Assembly: GCF_000331735.1 (NCBI RefSeq)
Contig: NC_020126.1
Coordinates: forward strand, 9,303,501-9,367,500
DNA: 64,000 nucleotides
Source of the DNA: Myxococcus stipitatus DSM 14675
GTDB taxonomy: Bacteria > Myxococcota > Myxococcia > Myxococcales > Myxococcaceae
Direction of reading: 5' to 3'
Below the pieces are notes generated by a model. That model was not told the DNA's origin and did not search any database. It saw only the letters and a program-made list of their open reading frames with translations. Positions 17,939 to 27,610 of the stretch are shown piece after piece (the first letter of the stretch is position 1; every line of letters starts with the position of its first letter). Made by a program: the position numbers and the translations under genes.

Positions 17939-19420
17939 ATGTCACTCCGCTCTTCCCTCTTCGTCTCGCTCGCCGTGGTCCTGATGGGGTGCTCCGGGTC
18001 GCCCGATGAGCCGGGGCCCAGGCCCGGGGGCGGCCTTCCTGGCGGCCACGTCAACCCGGGAGAGACCACGAATGACGGGGGCTCCTCGGACGCGGGGACT
18101 CCGGATGCGGGGGCTGCGGACTCGGGCAGCGCGGTGCTGTCCCGCATCGCGCCCGCCGAGTACCAGCTGTTCTACCTGGTCGACGGGCGGGTGCTGGGCA
18201 TCGGCTCGAACCGGGCCGGGCAGCTCGGCGTCGGCCACTCCAACCCCTACAACCAGGTGCCTCCGGTGGACATCGCCCTGCCCGCGGGCCTGCGCTTCAA
18301 GGACGTCGCGGGCGGCGGCTTCCAGAGCCTCGCGCTCGACGTCCAGGGGCGCGTGTGGACCTTCGGGCAGAACCTCTACGGCCAGCGGGGCGACGGCACC
18401 ACGAACGACCATCCCAACCGCACCACGACGCCGAACAACGGACAGCCGTACCTCATCCTCACGGACTCCACGGGCGCGACGTTCGACAACGTCGTCGCGG
18501 TGCGCAGCGCGCTGCTCTTCAACATGGCGCTGAAGGCGGATGGCTCCGTGTGGGTCTGGGGCATGAGCGGCACGGCCATTGGAAACACCCTGGGCATCGC
18601 GGGGGATGGCAACACGGCGCCGCGCAACATCACCCGCCCCACGCGCGTGCCGCTGCCGCAAGGTGTCGTCATCAAGAGCTTCACGACGAACGACACCAGC
18701 ATCTTCGCGCTCGATGACACCGGCAAGGTGTGGGCCTGGGGCGGCGGCTCCGCCAACGAGACCTTGGGCACGGGCAGGTTCAGTGAGTATGCGCGGCCGA
18801 ACCCGGTGAACATCCCCGCGCGCGTGCTGGAGATTGCGCCGGGAGGCTCGCACTGGGTCGTCGCGCTCGACGAGAACGGGGGCCTGTGGGGGTGGGGACT
18901 CAATGGGACCTACCTGGGGCTCGGCCCGCCGCAGGGCGGTTGGTATCCGGTGTCCACGCCGCTGAAGTTGACGTTCCCGGAGTTCGGCGCGCGCAAGGTC
19001 GTCCACGTCTCCGCGACGGGCCACGTCACCCACGTCATCCTGGACAACGGGACGCTGTGGGGCTGGGGCGACAGCGCCTTGGGTGAGGTGGGCAATGGCG
19101 TGATGCTCGACTTCGCCACCTACCCCACGCCTTACAACTGGGACTGGGGGAAGTACCAGAAGATGGTCTTCCGCCCCGTGCAGGTGGCCCCGGGCGTCAC
19201 CTTCTCCGCGCTGCACAACACCGCGCAGTCGTTCTACGCGTACGCCACCGCGACGGACGGCACCCTCTACTCGTGGGGCCGCAACAAGACGGGCGTGCTG
19301 GGCAACGGCGTGCGGCCCACCGGGGACGTGGCGGGCCGGCCGGACAGCTGGAACGTGGCGACGGCTACGCCCGTGCCCGCGCACCGGCTGACCACGGGGA
19401 CGGATACTCCGTCGAAGTAA
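17939..19420 (+). CDS. RCC1-repeat lipoprotein
   Basis: 493 aa. A signal peptide with lipobox LMGC is followed by a Gly/Pro/Asp-rich, low-complexity spacer (DAGTPDAGAADSG) and then RCC1-type beta-propeller repeats, recognisable from VLGIGSNRAGQLGVG, VWTFGQNLYGQRGDG, VWVWGMSG, VWAWGGGS, LWGWGLNG, LWGWGDSALGEVGNG and LYSWGRNKTGVLGNG. Seven blades are visible. Such propellers bind proteins or surfaces; the role here is unknown. The start at 17939 is where the signal peptide begins; the in-frame extension upstream is not credible coding. Confidence 0.88.
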   Translation: MSLRSSLFVSLAVVLMGCSGSPDEPGPRPGGGLPGGHVNPGETTNDGGSSDAGTPDAGAADSGSAVLSRIAPAEYQLFYLVDGRVLGIGSNRAGQLGVGHSNPYNQVPPVDIALPAGLRFKDVAGGGFQSLALDVQGRVWTFGQNLYGQRGDGTTNDHPNRTTTPNNGQPYLILTDSTGATFDNVVAVRSALLFNMALKADGSVWVWGMSGTAIGNTLGIAGDGNTAPRNITRPTRVPLPQGVVIKSFTTNDTSIFALDDTGKVWAWGGGSANETLGTGRFSEYARPNPVNIPARVLEIAPGGSHWVVALDENGGLWGWGLNGTYLGLGPPQGGWYPVSTPLKLTFPEFGARKVVHVSATGHVTHVILDNGTLWGWGDSALGEVGNGVMLDFATYPTPYNWDWGKYQKMVFRPVQVAPGVTFSALHNTAQSFYAYATATDGTLYSWGRNKTGVLGNGVRPTGDVAGRPDSWNVATATPVPAHRLTTGTDTPSK

Positions 19421-19476
19421 CGCCTCGTCTCTCCAAGGCGCCGGAGGGCTGCGGTATCCTCCGCGCCGGAGAAGAG

Positions 19477-20001
19477 ATGGCAAGCATCGGTCATGCGGCG
19501 GTGGGTCTGGCGTTGGGGCGGTACGAGGCAGGCGACGGGTCGACCCGCCGGCGACTTGCCTCCATGGTGTTCTTCGCGGCCCTGGCCCTGCTTCCCGACG
19601 CGGACGTGGTGGCCTTCGTGTTCCGCATCCCGTACGCGGCGCCGTGGGGACATCGGGGTGCGTCGCACTCGTTCGTCTTCGCGGCGGGCGTGGCGCTCGT
19701 CGTCGCGCTGGGGGCGAAGTGGGCCTCCGCGCCGCCGCTGCGCTGGGGGGTGCTCGCGTTCCTCGCGGTGGCGAGCCACGGGCTGCTCGACTCGCTCACC
19801 GATGGCGGCCTGGGCGCGGCGCTGCTGTGGCCGTTCTCGAATGCCCGGCTGTTCGCTCCCGTCCAGCCGCTGCCGGTGTCTCCCATCGGCGCGGGCATGC
19901 TGTCGCCGCGCGGGATGTATGTCGTTGGCGTGGAGCTGCTCGCCTTCATTCCCTTCTGGGCCTATGCGCTCTGGCCCCGCAAGTCCGCGACGAGGCGCTG
20001 A
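19477..20001 (+). CDS. YdjM-family membrane-bound metal-dependent hydrolase
   Basis: 174 aa with about four membrane segments. The family pattern is present: MASIGHAAVGLALG at the N-terminus, LLPDADVVAF, the HRGASHSFVFA metal-binding motif and ASHGLLDSLTDGG. Substrate unknown. A GGAGAAGAG ribosome site precedes the ATG. It is six bases upstream of thpR in the same direction, so the two are probably cotranscribed. Confidence 0.85.
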   Translation: MASIGHAAVGLALGRYEAGDGSTRRRLASMVFFAALALLPDADVVAFVFRIPYAAPWGHRGASHSFVFAAGVALVVALGAKWASAPPLRWGVLAFLAVASHGLLDSLTDGGLGAALLWPFSNARLFAPVQPLPVSPIGAGMLSPRGMYVVGVELLAFIPFWAYALWPRKSATRR

Positions 20002-20007
20002 ACCCCC

Positions 20008-20562
20008 ATGAGACTGTTCACCGCCGTCACGCTGGGCGCCGACATCGAGGCCCGAGTCACCACCGCGATGAAGCCGCTGCGCGCGCTCGCGAGCCACGCC
20101 CGCTTCGTCCGCGTGGAGGGCCTGCACCTCACGCTGGTGTTCCTGGGCGAGGTGGAGTCCGCGCGGCTGCCCGCCATCCGTGAGGCCCTCGCGAGCGTGG
20201 GGCCTCGGCATGCGCCGTTCACGTTGTCGGTGGGGGGCGGCGGCACCTTCGGCTCACCCACGCACCCTCGAGTGCTCTGGGCCGACGTCCAGGGCGACAC
20301 AGCGGCGCTCGAGGCGCTGCAAGCCGATACGGCCGCGCAACTGCGCCCCCTGGGCTTCGAGCCCGACTTCCACGAGTACGCGCCGCACCTGACGCTGGCG
20401 CGGAGCAAGGAGTCGCGCGGCGAGCCAGCGTTCCTCCCGTGCGTGGAGGCGCTGAAGAACCAGCAGCTGGGCCAGGGGCGAGTGGACCGGCTCATCCTCT
20501 TCGAGAGCCAGGGGCCTCGGTACCTCACCGTGGCCGAGGTGCCCTTGACCCGCGCGGGCTGA
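20008..20562 (+). CDS. thpR: RNA 2',3'-cyclic phosphodiesterase
   Basis: 184 aa, full length for the 2H phosphoesterase (LigT/ThpR) family. The two catalytic HxTx motifs are visible as LHLTLVF (near residue 44) and PHLTLAR (near residue 131), with the typical MRLFTAV N-terminus. It opens 2',3'-cyclic phosphates at RNA ends to 2'-phosphates. Confidence 0.93.
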   Translation: MRLFTAVTLGADIEARVTTAMKPLRALASHARFVRVEGLHLTLVFLGEVESARLPAIREALASVGPRHAPFTLSVGGGGTFGSPTHPRVLWADVQGDTAALEALQADTAAQLRPLGFEPDFHEYAPHLTLARSKESRGEPAFLPCVEALKNQQLGQGRVDRLILFESQGPRYLTVAEVPLTRAG

Positions 20563-20564
20563 AG

Positions 20565-20602
20565 GCGCTGGCACTCCGACTGCAGTGAGCGCCAGCCAGC
20601 GC
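20565..20602 (+). terminator. Possible hairpin after thpR
   Basis: GCGCTGGC (20565-20572) can pair with GCCAGCGC (20595-20602), separated by 22 bases. No T-run; the large loop makes this a weak candidate. Confidence 0.3.
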
Positions 20603-20628
20603 GGTAAACGCTGGAAAGGACGAGGCAC

Positions 20629-21246
20629 ATGCGAGGGTTGCTGGTGCTGGGGCTGTGGTTGTGGGGACTCGGTGCGGTCGCGGCGCCACGGGAGACACTC
20701 GAGTCGAAGCTGCAGACGGGAGACGTGGTGCTGCACACCTCGCGCTCTCGGCAGTCCAAGGCCATCCAGGCGGCCACGCACAGCTCGCTCTCCCATGTGG
20801 GATTGGTGGAAGTCACCCCCAAGGGAGTGTTCGTGGTGGAGGCCGTGCAGCCCGTGCAGCGCGTCCCCTTCGCGAAGTGGAAGGCGCGAGGGGTGAAGGG
20901 CCACATCATGGTGCTGCGTCCTGAGAATCTGGATGTCGCAACCCGGCAGCGCGTCTTGGACGCGGCGAAGAAGCACCTGGGCAAGCCCTACGACTGGAGG
21001 TTCGGTTGGGGCGATGAGGCGATGTACTGCTCGGAGCTGGTGCGCAAGGCGTACATCGAGGGCGCGGGCGTGGAGTACGGGAAGATGGAGCGGCTGGGCT
21101 CGCTCGATGTCGCGGGAATCCAGCAGCAGATGCGCGAGCGCTACGGCACCCAGGTCCCTCTGGACCTGGAGCTGGTGACGCCCGCCAGCCTGGCCCGGGA
21201 TGACCGGCTCATGGTGATTCACTCGGATTTCCCGGAAGGGTGCTAG
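20629..21246 (+). CDS. YiiX/YebB-like (C92) permuted papain-fold hydrolase, exported
   Basis: 205 aa. A signal peptide ends near AVAAP. The mature part has the permuted NlpC/P60 arrangement: GDVVLHTSRSRQSKAIQAAT, histidine 56 in SLSHVGLV and cysteine 134 in MYCSELVRKAY, which together form the expected catalytic pair. Family members are thought to hydrolyse amide or lipid-linked bonds in the envelope; the substrate is unknown. Confidence 0.85.
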   Translation: MRGLLVLGLWLWGLGAVAAPRETLESKLQTGDVVLHTSRSRQSKAIQAATHSSLSHVGLVEVTPKGVFVVEAVQPVQRVPFAKWKARGVKGHIMVLRPENLDVATRQRVLDAAKKHLGKPYDWRFGWGDEAMYCSELVRKAYIEGAGVEYGKMERLGSLDVAGIQQQMRERYGTQVPLDLELVTPASLARDDRLMVIHSDFPEGC

Positions 21247-21337
21247 CTACACGCCGCGTCGTGAATATTCCGGGGGTGTATCCAACCCCGACTCTCGGGA
21301 GGTGAGCTTGTAACGGGAGCCCGAGTAGAGTCGCGGC

Positions 21338-23395
21338 ATGCGACGACTCTTGTTCGTGCTCCCCCTCTTTGTCTTCGCTGGTTGCAAGAAGGCGGAGACC
21401 CAGGGTGCGGTGAATGTTGCGGTGAAATACTCCGGGTTCAAGCCGGGCTGCTTGCGCGTTGAAATCTCGGATGTAGCCAGCGGGAAGTCCGCGAAGAACA
21501 GCTTCACGTCGGAAATCAAAGGAGAGGCGGGGGTCGGCGGAACCATGCAGATTGGCATGGTTCCTCCCTCGGACTGGGGCACGTCCTTGAAGGTGAGGGT
21601 TGGAGCCTTCGAGAAGTCGTGTGACGGCAGGGAGGTCGTCACGAACTCGGGGGAGGTGACGGTGGCGCTCAACACCGTGCAGGTTGTCACGGTGAGTCTG
21701 CAGGCCACGGACTCGGACAAGGATGGATTTGTCGACGTCATCAGCGGTGGCACGGACTGCAAGGATGACAACGAGAAGATCAATCCGGGCGTGGACGAGC
21801 TCTGCAATGACACCGACGACAACTGTGACGGTGTCTCCGATGAGGTTCACTTCAAGCTGAACCAGGCTTGCGAAGTATCCGCCGACTGCAGGGGCATCTC
21901 CCGCTGCGACCAGACGACACAGGCTCTGTACTGCGACACCCCGGCCGCGAAGACGGTGTACCCGGATGCCGATGGGGACCAGTACGGCTTGAAGGGTGCG
22001 CCCCCTCGCATCGTCTGCGGCGACATCCCTGACAAGTTCACCGAGGGGCCCCCGACGGACTGCCGCGACGACGTGTTCAGCATCAACCCGGGGACGCGAG
22101 ACCTCTGCGATGGCGAGGACACCAACTGCGACGGGGCTCTCGATGAACGGTTCCCCACCCGAGGCCAGAGCTGCACGAACGTCACGAGTCACTGCGATGG
22201 CACGCTGACGTGCAGCGGCGACAAGGAGAGCCTCGACTGTGTGACGCCTCCTCCGCCCAAGTGGTACCTGGATGAGGATGGTGACGGGTATGGCGGGAGC
22301 ACGGTCGTCGAGTCCTGCACGAAGCCCGCTGGGGCCTATGTCGCTCAAGGTGGCGACTGTGACGACGGGAATCCCTACACGAATCCCGGGGCCACCGAGA
22401 TTTGCGACGGATTGGACAATACGTGTGACGGCAACAAGGAGACCGCCGCTCAGTGCCCTAGCAATTCCGATGCGGAATGGGTCTCTCAAACCGTGGAGAG
22501 TGGAAGCAACTGGATCTCAGCCTCTTCATGGGGAACGAAGACCACAGGGGGAATCTGGGTAACCGGCACGAACAATCGCCGAGCACGGCTGACCTTCCCC
22601 GCGACGACATTCACCGTCATTTCGAGCACCGATTGCGGCAGCACACTCAGCGGATCCACCGAGTGGTTGAGCGTCTGGAGCGACCCCTCCGATGGTCGTG
22701 CATGGCTCGGAAGCAAAGGCGGCATCTATGGCTACCAGACCCAGAGCTCCACGAGCTGCGTCATCGTCCACGATCAGGATCTGCAGGTCCTTGGATTGAC
22801 GGGACTGAGGACGAACAACGTTCTCTCCCTCTACGGAGCATCGGAGAACGCCGCGGCGAATGAGGGTACAGCCTTCAGATGGAGTGGCACGGGAACACCT
22901 ACATTCAACGGCCCCAACAACACCCTCAGCGAGGTGTTCGATGCCCACGCACACAGCCCCGAACATGTCTTGGTGGTGGGAGGCGTCAACAACAGTCCTC
23001 GCGCTCGTATCTATCGGCTCGCTCCGGCTACCGGCCTGTGGAATCCGGAGACGGTGCAAAGTCCGGAAAGGCTCCGGGGTGTCTGGGTCGTCAATGACAA
23101 GGTCGCCTTTGCGGTGGGCGACGCGGGCCATGTGGTGAGGAAGACCGATGGGACACAATGGCAACCCGTGGCCAGAACTCCCGACAACCACAGCCTCACC
23201 TCGGTCATCGCCTTCGGCGCGAACTCCGCCTACACCACCTGCTCCAATGGACACATCTATCGATTCGATGGAACGAATTGGACACGGGTCTACAGCGGCA
23301 GCAACCGGCTCAACGACATCACCGGTACGGGCCCGGATGATCTCTGGGTCGTGGGCAATGGCGGGCGCATTCTCCGCTGGCCCGCCTGGCCGTAA
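21338..23395 (+). CDS. MopE-like lipoprotein with repeated Asp/Cys metal-binding motifs
   Basis: 685 aa. Lipobox FAGC (Cys16). The first half holds three copies of the myxobacterial MopE-type motif: a DxDxDG(F/Y) loop followed by DC.DD...INPG..E.C.D..DNxCDG (near residues 130-165, 210-265 and 310-370). Each is a likely calcium or other metal site stabilised by cysteines. The second half (about 380-685) is a beta-propeller-like domain with weak WVVG/AVGDAGHV repeats. GC content is visibly lower than in the neighbours, which hints at a different history. Function unknown; an adhesive or sensory surface role is inference. Confidence 0.85.
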   Translation: MRRLLFVLPLFVFAGCKKAETQGAVNVAVKYSGFKPGCLRVEISDVASGKSAKNSFTSEIKGEAGVGGTMQIGMVPPSDWGTSLKVRVGAFEKSCDGREVVTNSGEVTVALNTVQVVTVSLQATDSDKDGFVDVISGGTDCKDDNEKINPGVDELCNDTDDNCDGVSDEVHFKLNQACEVSADCRGISRCDQTTQALYCDTPAAKTVYPDADGDQYGLKGAPPRIVCGDIPDKFTEGPPTDCRDDVFSINPGTRDLCDGEDTNCDGALDERFPTRGQSCTNVTSHCDGTLTCSGDKESLDCVTPPPPKWYLDEDGDGYGGSTVVESCTKPAGAYVAQGGDCDDGNPYTNPGATEICDGLDNTCDGNKETAAQCPSNSDAEWVSQTVESGSNWISASSWGTKTTGGIWVTGTNNRRARLTFPATTFTVISSTDCGSTLSGSTEWLSVWSDPSDGRAWLGSKGGIYGYQTQSSTSCVIVHDQDLQVLGLTGLRTNNVLSLYGASENAAANEGTAFRWSGTGTPTFNGPNNTLSEVFDAHAHSPEHVLVVGGVNNSPRARIYRLAPATGLWNPETVQSPERLRGVWVVNDKVAFAVGDAGHVVRKTDGTQWQPVARTPDNHSLTSVIAFGANSAYTTCSNGHIYRFDGTNWTRVYSGSNRLNDITGTGPDDLWVVGNGGRILRWPAWP

Positions 23396-23403
23396 CCCCT
23401 TCC

Positions 23404-24171
23404 TCAGTTCCCCCGCCGCGCCACCACGAAGCGGCGGGTGAACAGGAACGGCGTACCCCGCGCATGAGCGGGGTACGCCTGCCTCAACCGAGGCCCCAGC
23501 TCCTCCACGAACGCGCGCCCCTCCTCCGCCCCCAGCGCCGCCAGCACGGGCCGCAGCGTCGTCCCCAGGAGCCACTGGAGCACCGCGTCCTCACCGGGCA
23601 GCAGGTGCAGATACGTGGTCTCCCACGCATCCACCGTCATCCCCAGCCCCGCCAGCAGCGACTCGTATCGCTCCAGCGTCTCCACGGGCCTCGCCCGCCC
23701 CGCGCCCAGCTTCGGCGCGAAGCGCGGCAACCTCCGCACCTCATCCACCAGCCGGTGTGACGCCGCCTCGAAGTTGGCCGGCACCTGGAACGCCAGCACC
23801 GCGCTCGGCGCCAGCTTCGCCACCAACCTCCCCATCAGCGCCGCATGGTCCGGCACCCAGTGCAGCGCCGCGTTCGACACCAACACCTCCAGCGGCGCCG
23901 GTGGCTCCCAGCCCGCCAGGTCCCCCACCTCGAACCGCACGCCTTCCGGCGAGGGACGACGGCGCGCCTCCTCCACCATCTCCACCGACGAATCCACCCC
24001 GCACACCACCGCGCCCGGCCAGCGCTCGGCCAGCACGCGCGTCAAATCCCCCGTCCCACAGCCCAGGTCCGCGACCTGCGTGGGCGCGTCCACCTCCACG
24101 CGAGACAGCAGCTCGAAGAAGGGCCGCTTCCGCTCATCTCGAAAGCGCGTGTACTGCGTCGGATCCCACAT
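23404..24171 (-). CDS. tam: Trans-aconitate 2-methyltransferase-like SAM-dependent enzyme
   Basis: 255 aa. The class I methyltransferase fold has motif I VADLGCGTGDLT, an acidic residue at the end of strand 2 (CGVDSSVEMVEEA) and the Tam-specific stretch VSNAALHWVPDHAAL. The N-terminus MWDPTQYTRFRDERKRPFFELL is characteristic of Tam, which methylates trans-aconitate to relieve inhibition of aconitase. GGGAGG precedes the ATG. It converges on the MopE-like gene with an 8-base gap. Confidence 0.88.
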   Translation of the reverse strand: MWDPTQYTRFRDERKRPFFELLSRVEVDAPTQVADLGCGTGDLTRVLAERWPGAVVCGVDSSVEMVEEARRRPSPEGVRFEVGDLAGWEPPAPLEVLVSNAALHWVPDHAALMGRLVAKLAPSAVLAFQVPANFEAASHRLVDEVRRLPRFAPKLGAGRARPVETLERYESLLAGLGMTVDAWETTYLHLLPGEDAVLQWLLGTTLRPVLAALGAEEGRAFVEELGPRLRQAYPAHARGTPFLFTRRFVVARRGN

Positions 24172-24230
24172 GCCAGCCTCCCGGCGGCGTGCTCACACCG
24201 CGCACACCCAGGTGTAACCCAGCCCCTCGC

Positions 24231-26453
24231 TCAGCGCTGGATGCGCAGCACCTGGAACCCCTTCCCCTCACTCCCGAAGCCGCTCAGGTTCTCCACCCGC
24301 ACCACCAGCTCCCCCGTGGGCAGCACTCCCCACACATCCGCGCGCGCCAGCCCCGACTCCCCCTCCTGCCGCTCATAGCGACGCGCGTCCCACCACGACT
24401 CCGCATCCCCGCTCGTGAAGAGCCGAGCGGAGACGTCCCCCGGGGCGTGCACATCTCCCGTGCTGGACCAGGCCGTCCCCAACACCCAGCCCCACCCGGG
24501 GACCGCCACCAGCGAGGTCGCAGGCCCCGGCAAGTCCCTCACCGTGCTCACCTGCCCCGTGGGAGTCACTCGCAGCAGCTTCGGATGCTCGGGCTCATAC
24601 AGCGTCGACTGCCCCAACAGCAGCGAGCCATCGCCCCTCACCACCGCCGCCATCGCATTCGCGCGATACCCCTGGAGCACGGACACCCACGTCCGCCCCT
24701 CATCCGTGGAGCGCAGCACCGCCGCCTGAACCATGTTGCTGCCCATCAGCGCCCACAGCGCACCCGACGCCGGGTCCACCACCAACGCATACGCATGCCG
24801 ATGCGCCGTCAGCGTGGAGCGGACCGTCCAGCGCGCCCCTCCATCCGTGCTCACCCACAGCCGCAGCGGGACGGAGGACGAGGTGAACGTCTGGTACTCG
24901 AGGAAGAACCACGTGTCCCGCCACCACGCGAAGTTGCGAGGCCCCATCGCCCGGTAGCCCCCGAGCGACACCCTGTCCTTCCACGTCCTCCCCCCATCCG
25001 TGGAGCGCTGGAGGAAGTACTCCCCCATGGAGCTCACCACCCCCATCAGCGTGCCGCCGGGCATCGCCGCCACCGTCCACAGACTCCCCTGCCCTTCTCC
25101 GCGAGGAGAGAAGGTGCGCCCGCCATCCGTGCTCGCCATCAACCGCGAGCGGTCCCCTCCCGCCGCGACCCCATACAGCGTGCCCGCCCCATCCACCGCG
25201 AGCAGCTCCTGACTCGCATTGGAGCTCACCAGCTCCAGCGCGAAGGGCTCCCCAGGAGGCTCCTCGTCGAGCGCCAGCGTCACCCGTGACACGGTGCCTC
25301 GGGAGCTCGCGTCCGGAGTCTCCCCATACAGACACGACACCTCGCTGCTGCCCACGGGCAGCACATCCACCGCGTTCGGATAGCCCTTGAACGTCGCATC
25401 CCCATCCAGCAGCACCGACGCCCCCAGCTGCCCATCCGCCGACAATGTCCGCACCCGCAGCTCGTAGTGCCGGTTCAGCACGCGCATGCGGTTGTAGAAG
25501 ATGAACAGCGTGTCCCCCATGCGCGTGACGGCCGCCTGGAGCGCCCAGTCCGAAGTGCCCTCCACCAGCGTGCGAGGCCCGAAGGCCGTCCCATCGAAGC
25601 GCCGGTGATACAGCCGCTCGCGCTCGTCCTTGTAGACCAGGTGCATGCCGCCTCGGCCGTCGGCCACCGCGCTCAGCGCCGCGCCATGGTAGATGCCGTC
25701 GGGAAACGCCTCGCGCACGGGGCCCCACGCGCCCACCGCGTCCGCGTCATCGTGCAAGCGCATGCGCGTGGGCACGAAGCCGTCATGCATCGCGTAGACG
25801 AAGACGAGCTTCGTCCCCACGCTCAACAGCCGACCACCGCCCCGCCGCCGCAGCCGGTCCAACACCTGCGGCGCCCCGAAGCCCTGCCCTCCATCCGTGG
25901 ACGCCACCACCACCGCGCTGGAGCCCCCATCCGACTCCCAGCGAAACGCCTGCACCCACAAGCGGCCCACCGAGTCCTGGACCAGCAGCGCCCGTGAGTA
26001 CCCCGTGGCGTCACTCTCCGCGTCCAGCACGCGCACCGCGGGCCCCGGCGCCCACGTGTCCGAGCCCGCCTGATAGCGCCACCACTGGAACCAGACGTCG
26101 TGCCTGCGCGAGGGCGCCCACTGCGGCCCCTCGTAGGAATAGACGAGCGCCACGTCCCGGCCCACCGCGAGGAGCTCCGCGCGGTCCGTGTGCGTGAAGT
26201 CCGGCTGCACGTCCCCGACCCGGCGCACCGTGCGCAGCCCGTCCTCGGAGCGGTACAGCACCAGCCCCTTGCCCTCCACGCCTCCGTGCTGGATGGCGAC
26301 GAGCAAGCTGGGAGGACGTCCTCCACCTCTGTCGATGCGAACAATGTGGCGCTGCGCCGGGAGCGTGAGGGCATTGCCCCCGCTCACCGGAACCAGCACC
26401 GAGCCCCCTGTCGCCAACACCGTGGCGAGCAAGGCCCCAACCAGCCCCGTCAT
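24231..26453 (-). CDS. Exported Asp-box (BNR) repeat protein, sialidase-like propeller
   Basis: 740 aa with a probable N-terminal signal segment. At least five Asp-box motifs are present (ASTDGGQGF, ASTDGGRTF, RSTDGGRTW, VSTDGGARW, RSTDEGRTW), spread over what are probably two beta-propellers. The catalytic residues of true sialidases (FRIP arginine, Tyr/Glu nucleophile) are not evident, so binding rather than hydrolysis is more likely. Separated by 59 bases from tam in the same direction. Confidence 0.8.
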   Translation of the reverse strand: MTGLVGALLATVLATGGSVLVPVSGGNALTLPAQRHIVRIDRGGGRPPSLLVAIQHGGVEGKGLVLYRSEDGLRTVRRVGDVQPDFTHTDRAELLAVGRDVALVYSYEGPQWAPSRRHDVWFQWWRYQAGSDTWAPGPAVRVLDAESDATGYSRALLVQDSVGRLWVQAFRWESDGGSSAVVVASTDGGQGFGAPQVLDRLRRRGGGRLLSVGTKLVFVYAMHDGFVPTRMRLHDDADAVGAWGPVREAFPDGIYHGAALSAVADGRGGMHLVYKDERERLYHRRFDGTAFGPRTLVEGTSDWALQAAVTRMGDTLFIFYNRMRVLNRHYELRVRTLSADGQLGASVLLDGDATFKGYPNAVDVLPVGSSEVSCLYGETPDASSRGTVSRVTLALDEEPPGEPFALELVSSNASQELLAVDGAGTLYGVAAGGDRSRLMASTDGGRTFSPRGEGQGSLWTVAAMPGGTLMGVVSSMGEYFLQRSTDGGRTWKDRVSLGGYRAMGPRNFAWWRDTWFFLEYQTFTSSSVPLRLWVSTDGGARWTVRSTLTAHRHAYALVVDPASGALWALMGSNMVQAAVLRSTDEGRTWVSVLQGYRANAMAAVVRGDGSLLLGQSTLYEPEHPKLLRVTPTGQVSTVRDLPGPATSLVAVPGWGWVLGTAWSSTGDVHAPGDVSARLFTSGDAESWWDARRYERQEGESGLARADVWGVLPTGELVVRVENLSGFGSEGKGFQVLRIQR

Positions 26454-26567
26454 GAATCCCCCCTACGGCCTGAGGGGAAGCTGGGGGCCACGGCGACGGA
26501 AGGGAAGCCGCCGCACACGCCGACAGCGCCCCATCCGTCTCAATTGAACGGGGCGCCTGTCCTCGGG

Positions 26568-26594
26568 TGCATGCCCGACTCGAGGGGGCATGCA
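26568..26594. terminator. Strong hairpin downstream of the gene at 26614
   Basis: TGCATGCCC (26568-26576) pairs perfectly with GGGCATGCA (26586-26594), loop of nine bases. It lies 19 bases past the stop of the leftward lipoprotein gene and within the 160-base gap before the Asp-box gene. Confidence 0.65.
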
Positions 26595-26613
26595 TCCCGA
26601 CACAGCAGACGGA

Positions 26614-27420
26614 CTACTTCTTCTTGCGACGCGCGGGGGCGGCCGGGGCGGCCGGAGCCGTCTCAGCGGCCGGAGCCGCCGGGGCCACCGTCTCAGCGGC
26701 CGGAGCCGCGGGAGCCGCTGCCGCGTCACCCGCGGGAGGCGTCGCCGGAGCGGCACCCGCGGGAGGCGTGGAGCCCGCGCGCGGAATCGCCGGAGGCGGG
26801 TTCACCAGCTGCAGCGAGCCCAGGAAGTCCTCCGCGCCCGGCGCGCCGATGCTCGGGTTGAAGAGGACAATCATCGTGTAGAGGCGCGGGCCCACCAGGT
26901 AGTTGCGCGCGCGCAGCTCGCCGTTCTGCGAGGACACCGAGTAGGACTTGCCCGGGTAGCCATCCAGCGTGATGGCCTGCTCGTTGCTGACGGTGCCCTT
27001 GAGCTGGTTGGCCAGGCCGTCGCGGCCCTCGTTCAGGAAGGCCTCCGGGGGGCGGCTGGCGACAATCTTCTCCGGGTAGTCCGCCGTGCTGATGGAGTAG
27101 ATGACGCCCTCGGCCGTCTGCAGCGAGTACGCCGCCGTGGACACCTCGCCCGCGGGGATGGTCACCTTCTGGCGCTGCACCTGGGGCTGGCCCGGCATCT
27201 TGACGATGAAGCCGTCCTCGCTCACCTGGGTGAGCTGGGGAGCCGCGGGCTGGGCCGCCTCGCCCCCCTCGCCGCCGCCTTCGTTGGGGAGCTCCTCCAC
27301 CGTCGAAGAGGCGCTCTGGTTCGAGCCGGAGGAATCATCGGTCTTCTGCTGGTGAGCGCACGCGCTGGCCAACAGAGAGAGAGCCGCAATCGAGGCAAGC
27401 AGGCGGGACGACAAAGACAT
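26614..27420 (-). CDS. Lipoprotein with C-terminal Ala/Pro repeats
   Basis: 268 aa. Lipobox LLASAC (Cys21). A folded core (about residues 60-195: DGFIVKMPGQPQVQRQ, GEVSTAAYSLQTAEGVIYSIS, YPGKSYSV, GPRLYTMIVLF) is not recognised as a named family. The tail is built of Ala/Pro repeats (APAAPAAET twice) and ends in ARRKKK. The repeats are near-identical in DNA (26639-26750). AGGAAG precedes the ATG. Possibly a periplasm-spanning spacer. Confidence 0.78.
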   Translation of the reverse strand: MSLSSRLLASIAALSLLASACAHQQKTDDSSGSNQSASSTVEELPNEGGGEGGEAAQPAAPQLTQVSEDGFIVKMPGQPQVQRQKVTIPAGEVSTAAYSLQTAEGVIYSISTADYPEKIVASRPPEAFLNEGRDGLANQLKGTVSNEQAITLDGYPGKSYSVSSQNGELRARNYLVGPRLYTMIVLFNPSIGAPGAEDFLGSLQLVNPPPAIPRAGSTPPAGAAPATPPAGDAAAAPAAPAAETVAPAAPAAETAPAAPAAPARRKKK

Positions 27421-27610
27421 GGGCGCGCTTCCTGGTAGGAGTTTGGGGGATGAACGCAGTGCGTCGGACGACGCTAGACGAACTACTTCGCTTCTGACTA
27501 CCCGAGATTCTCAAGCCCGCCAGTTTCCGGTGTCATGAAGACCCCGGAAGCTTTCGCGGTGTGACAACCACAATGTTCCGGAAGCCGGAGCATCCCCGGC
27601 ATCCCGCTGC

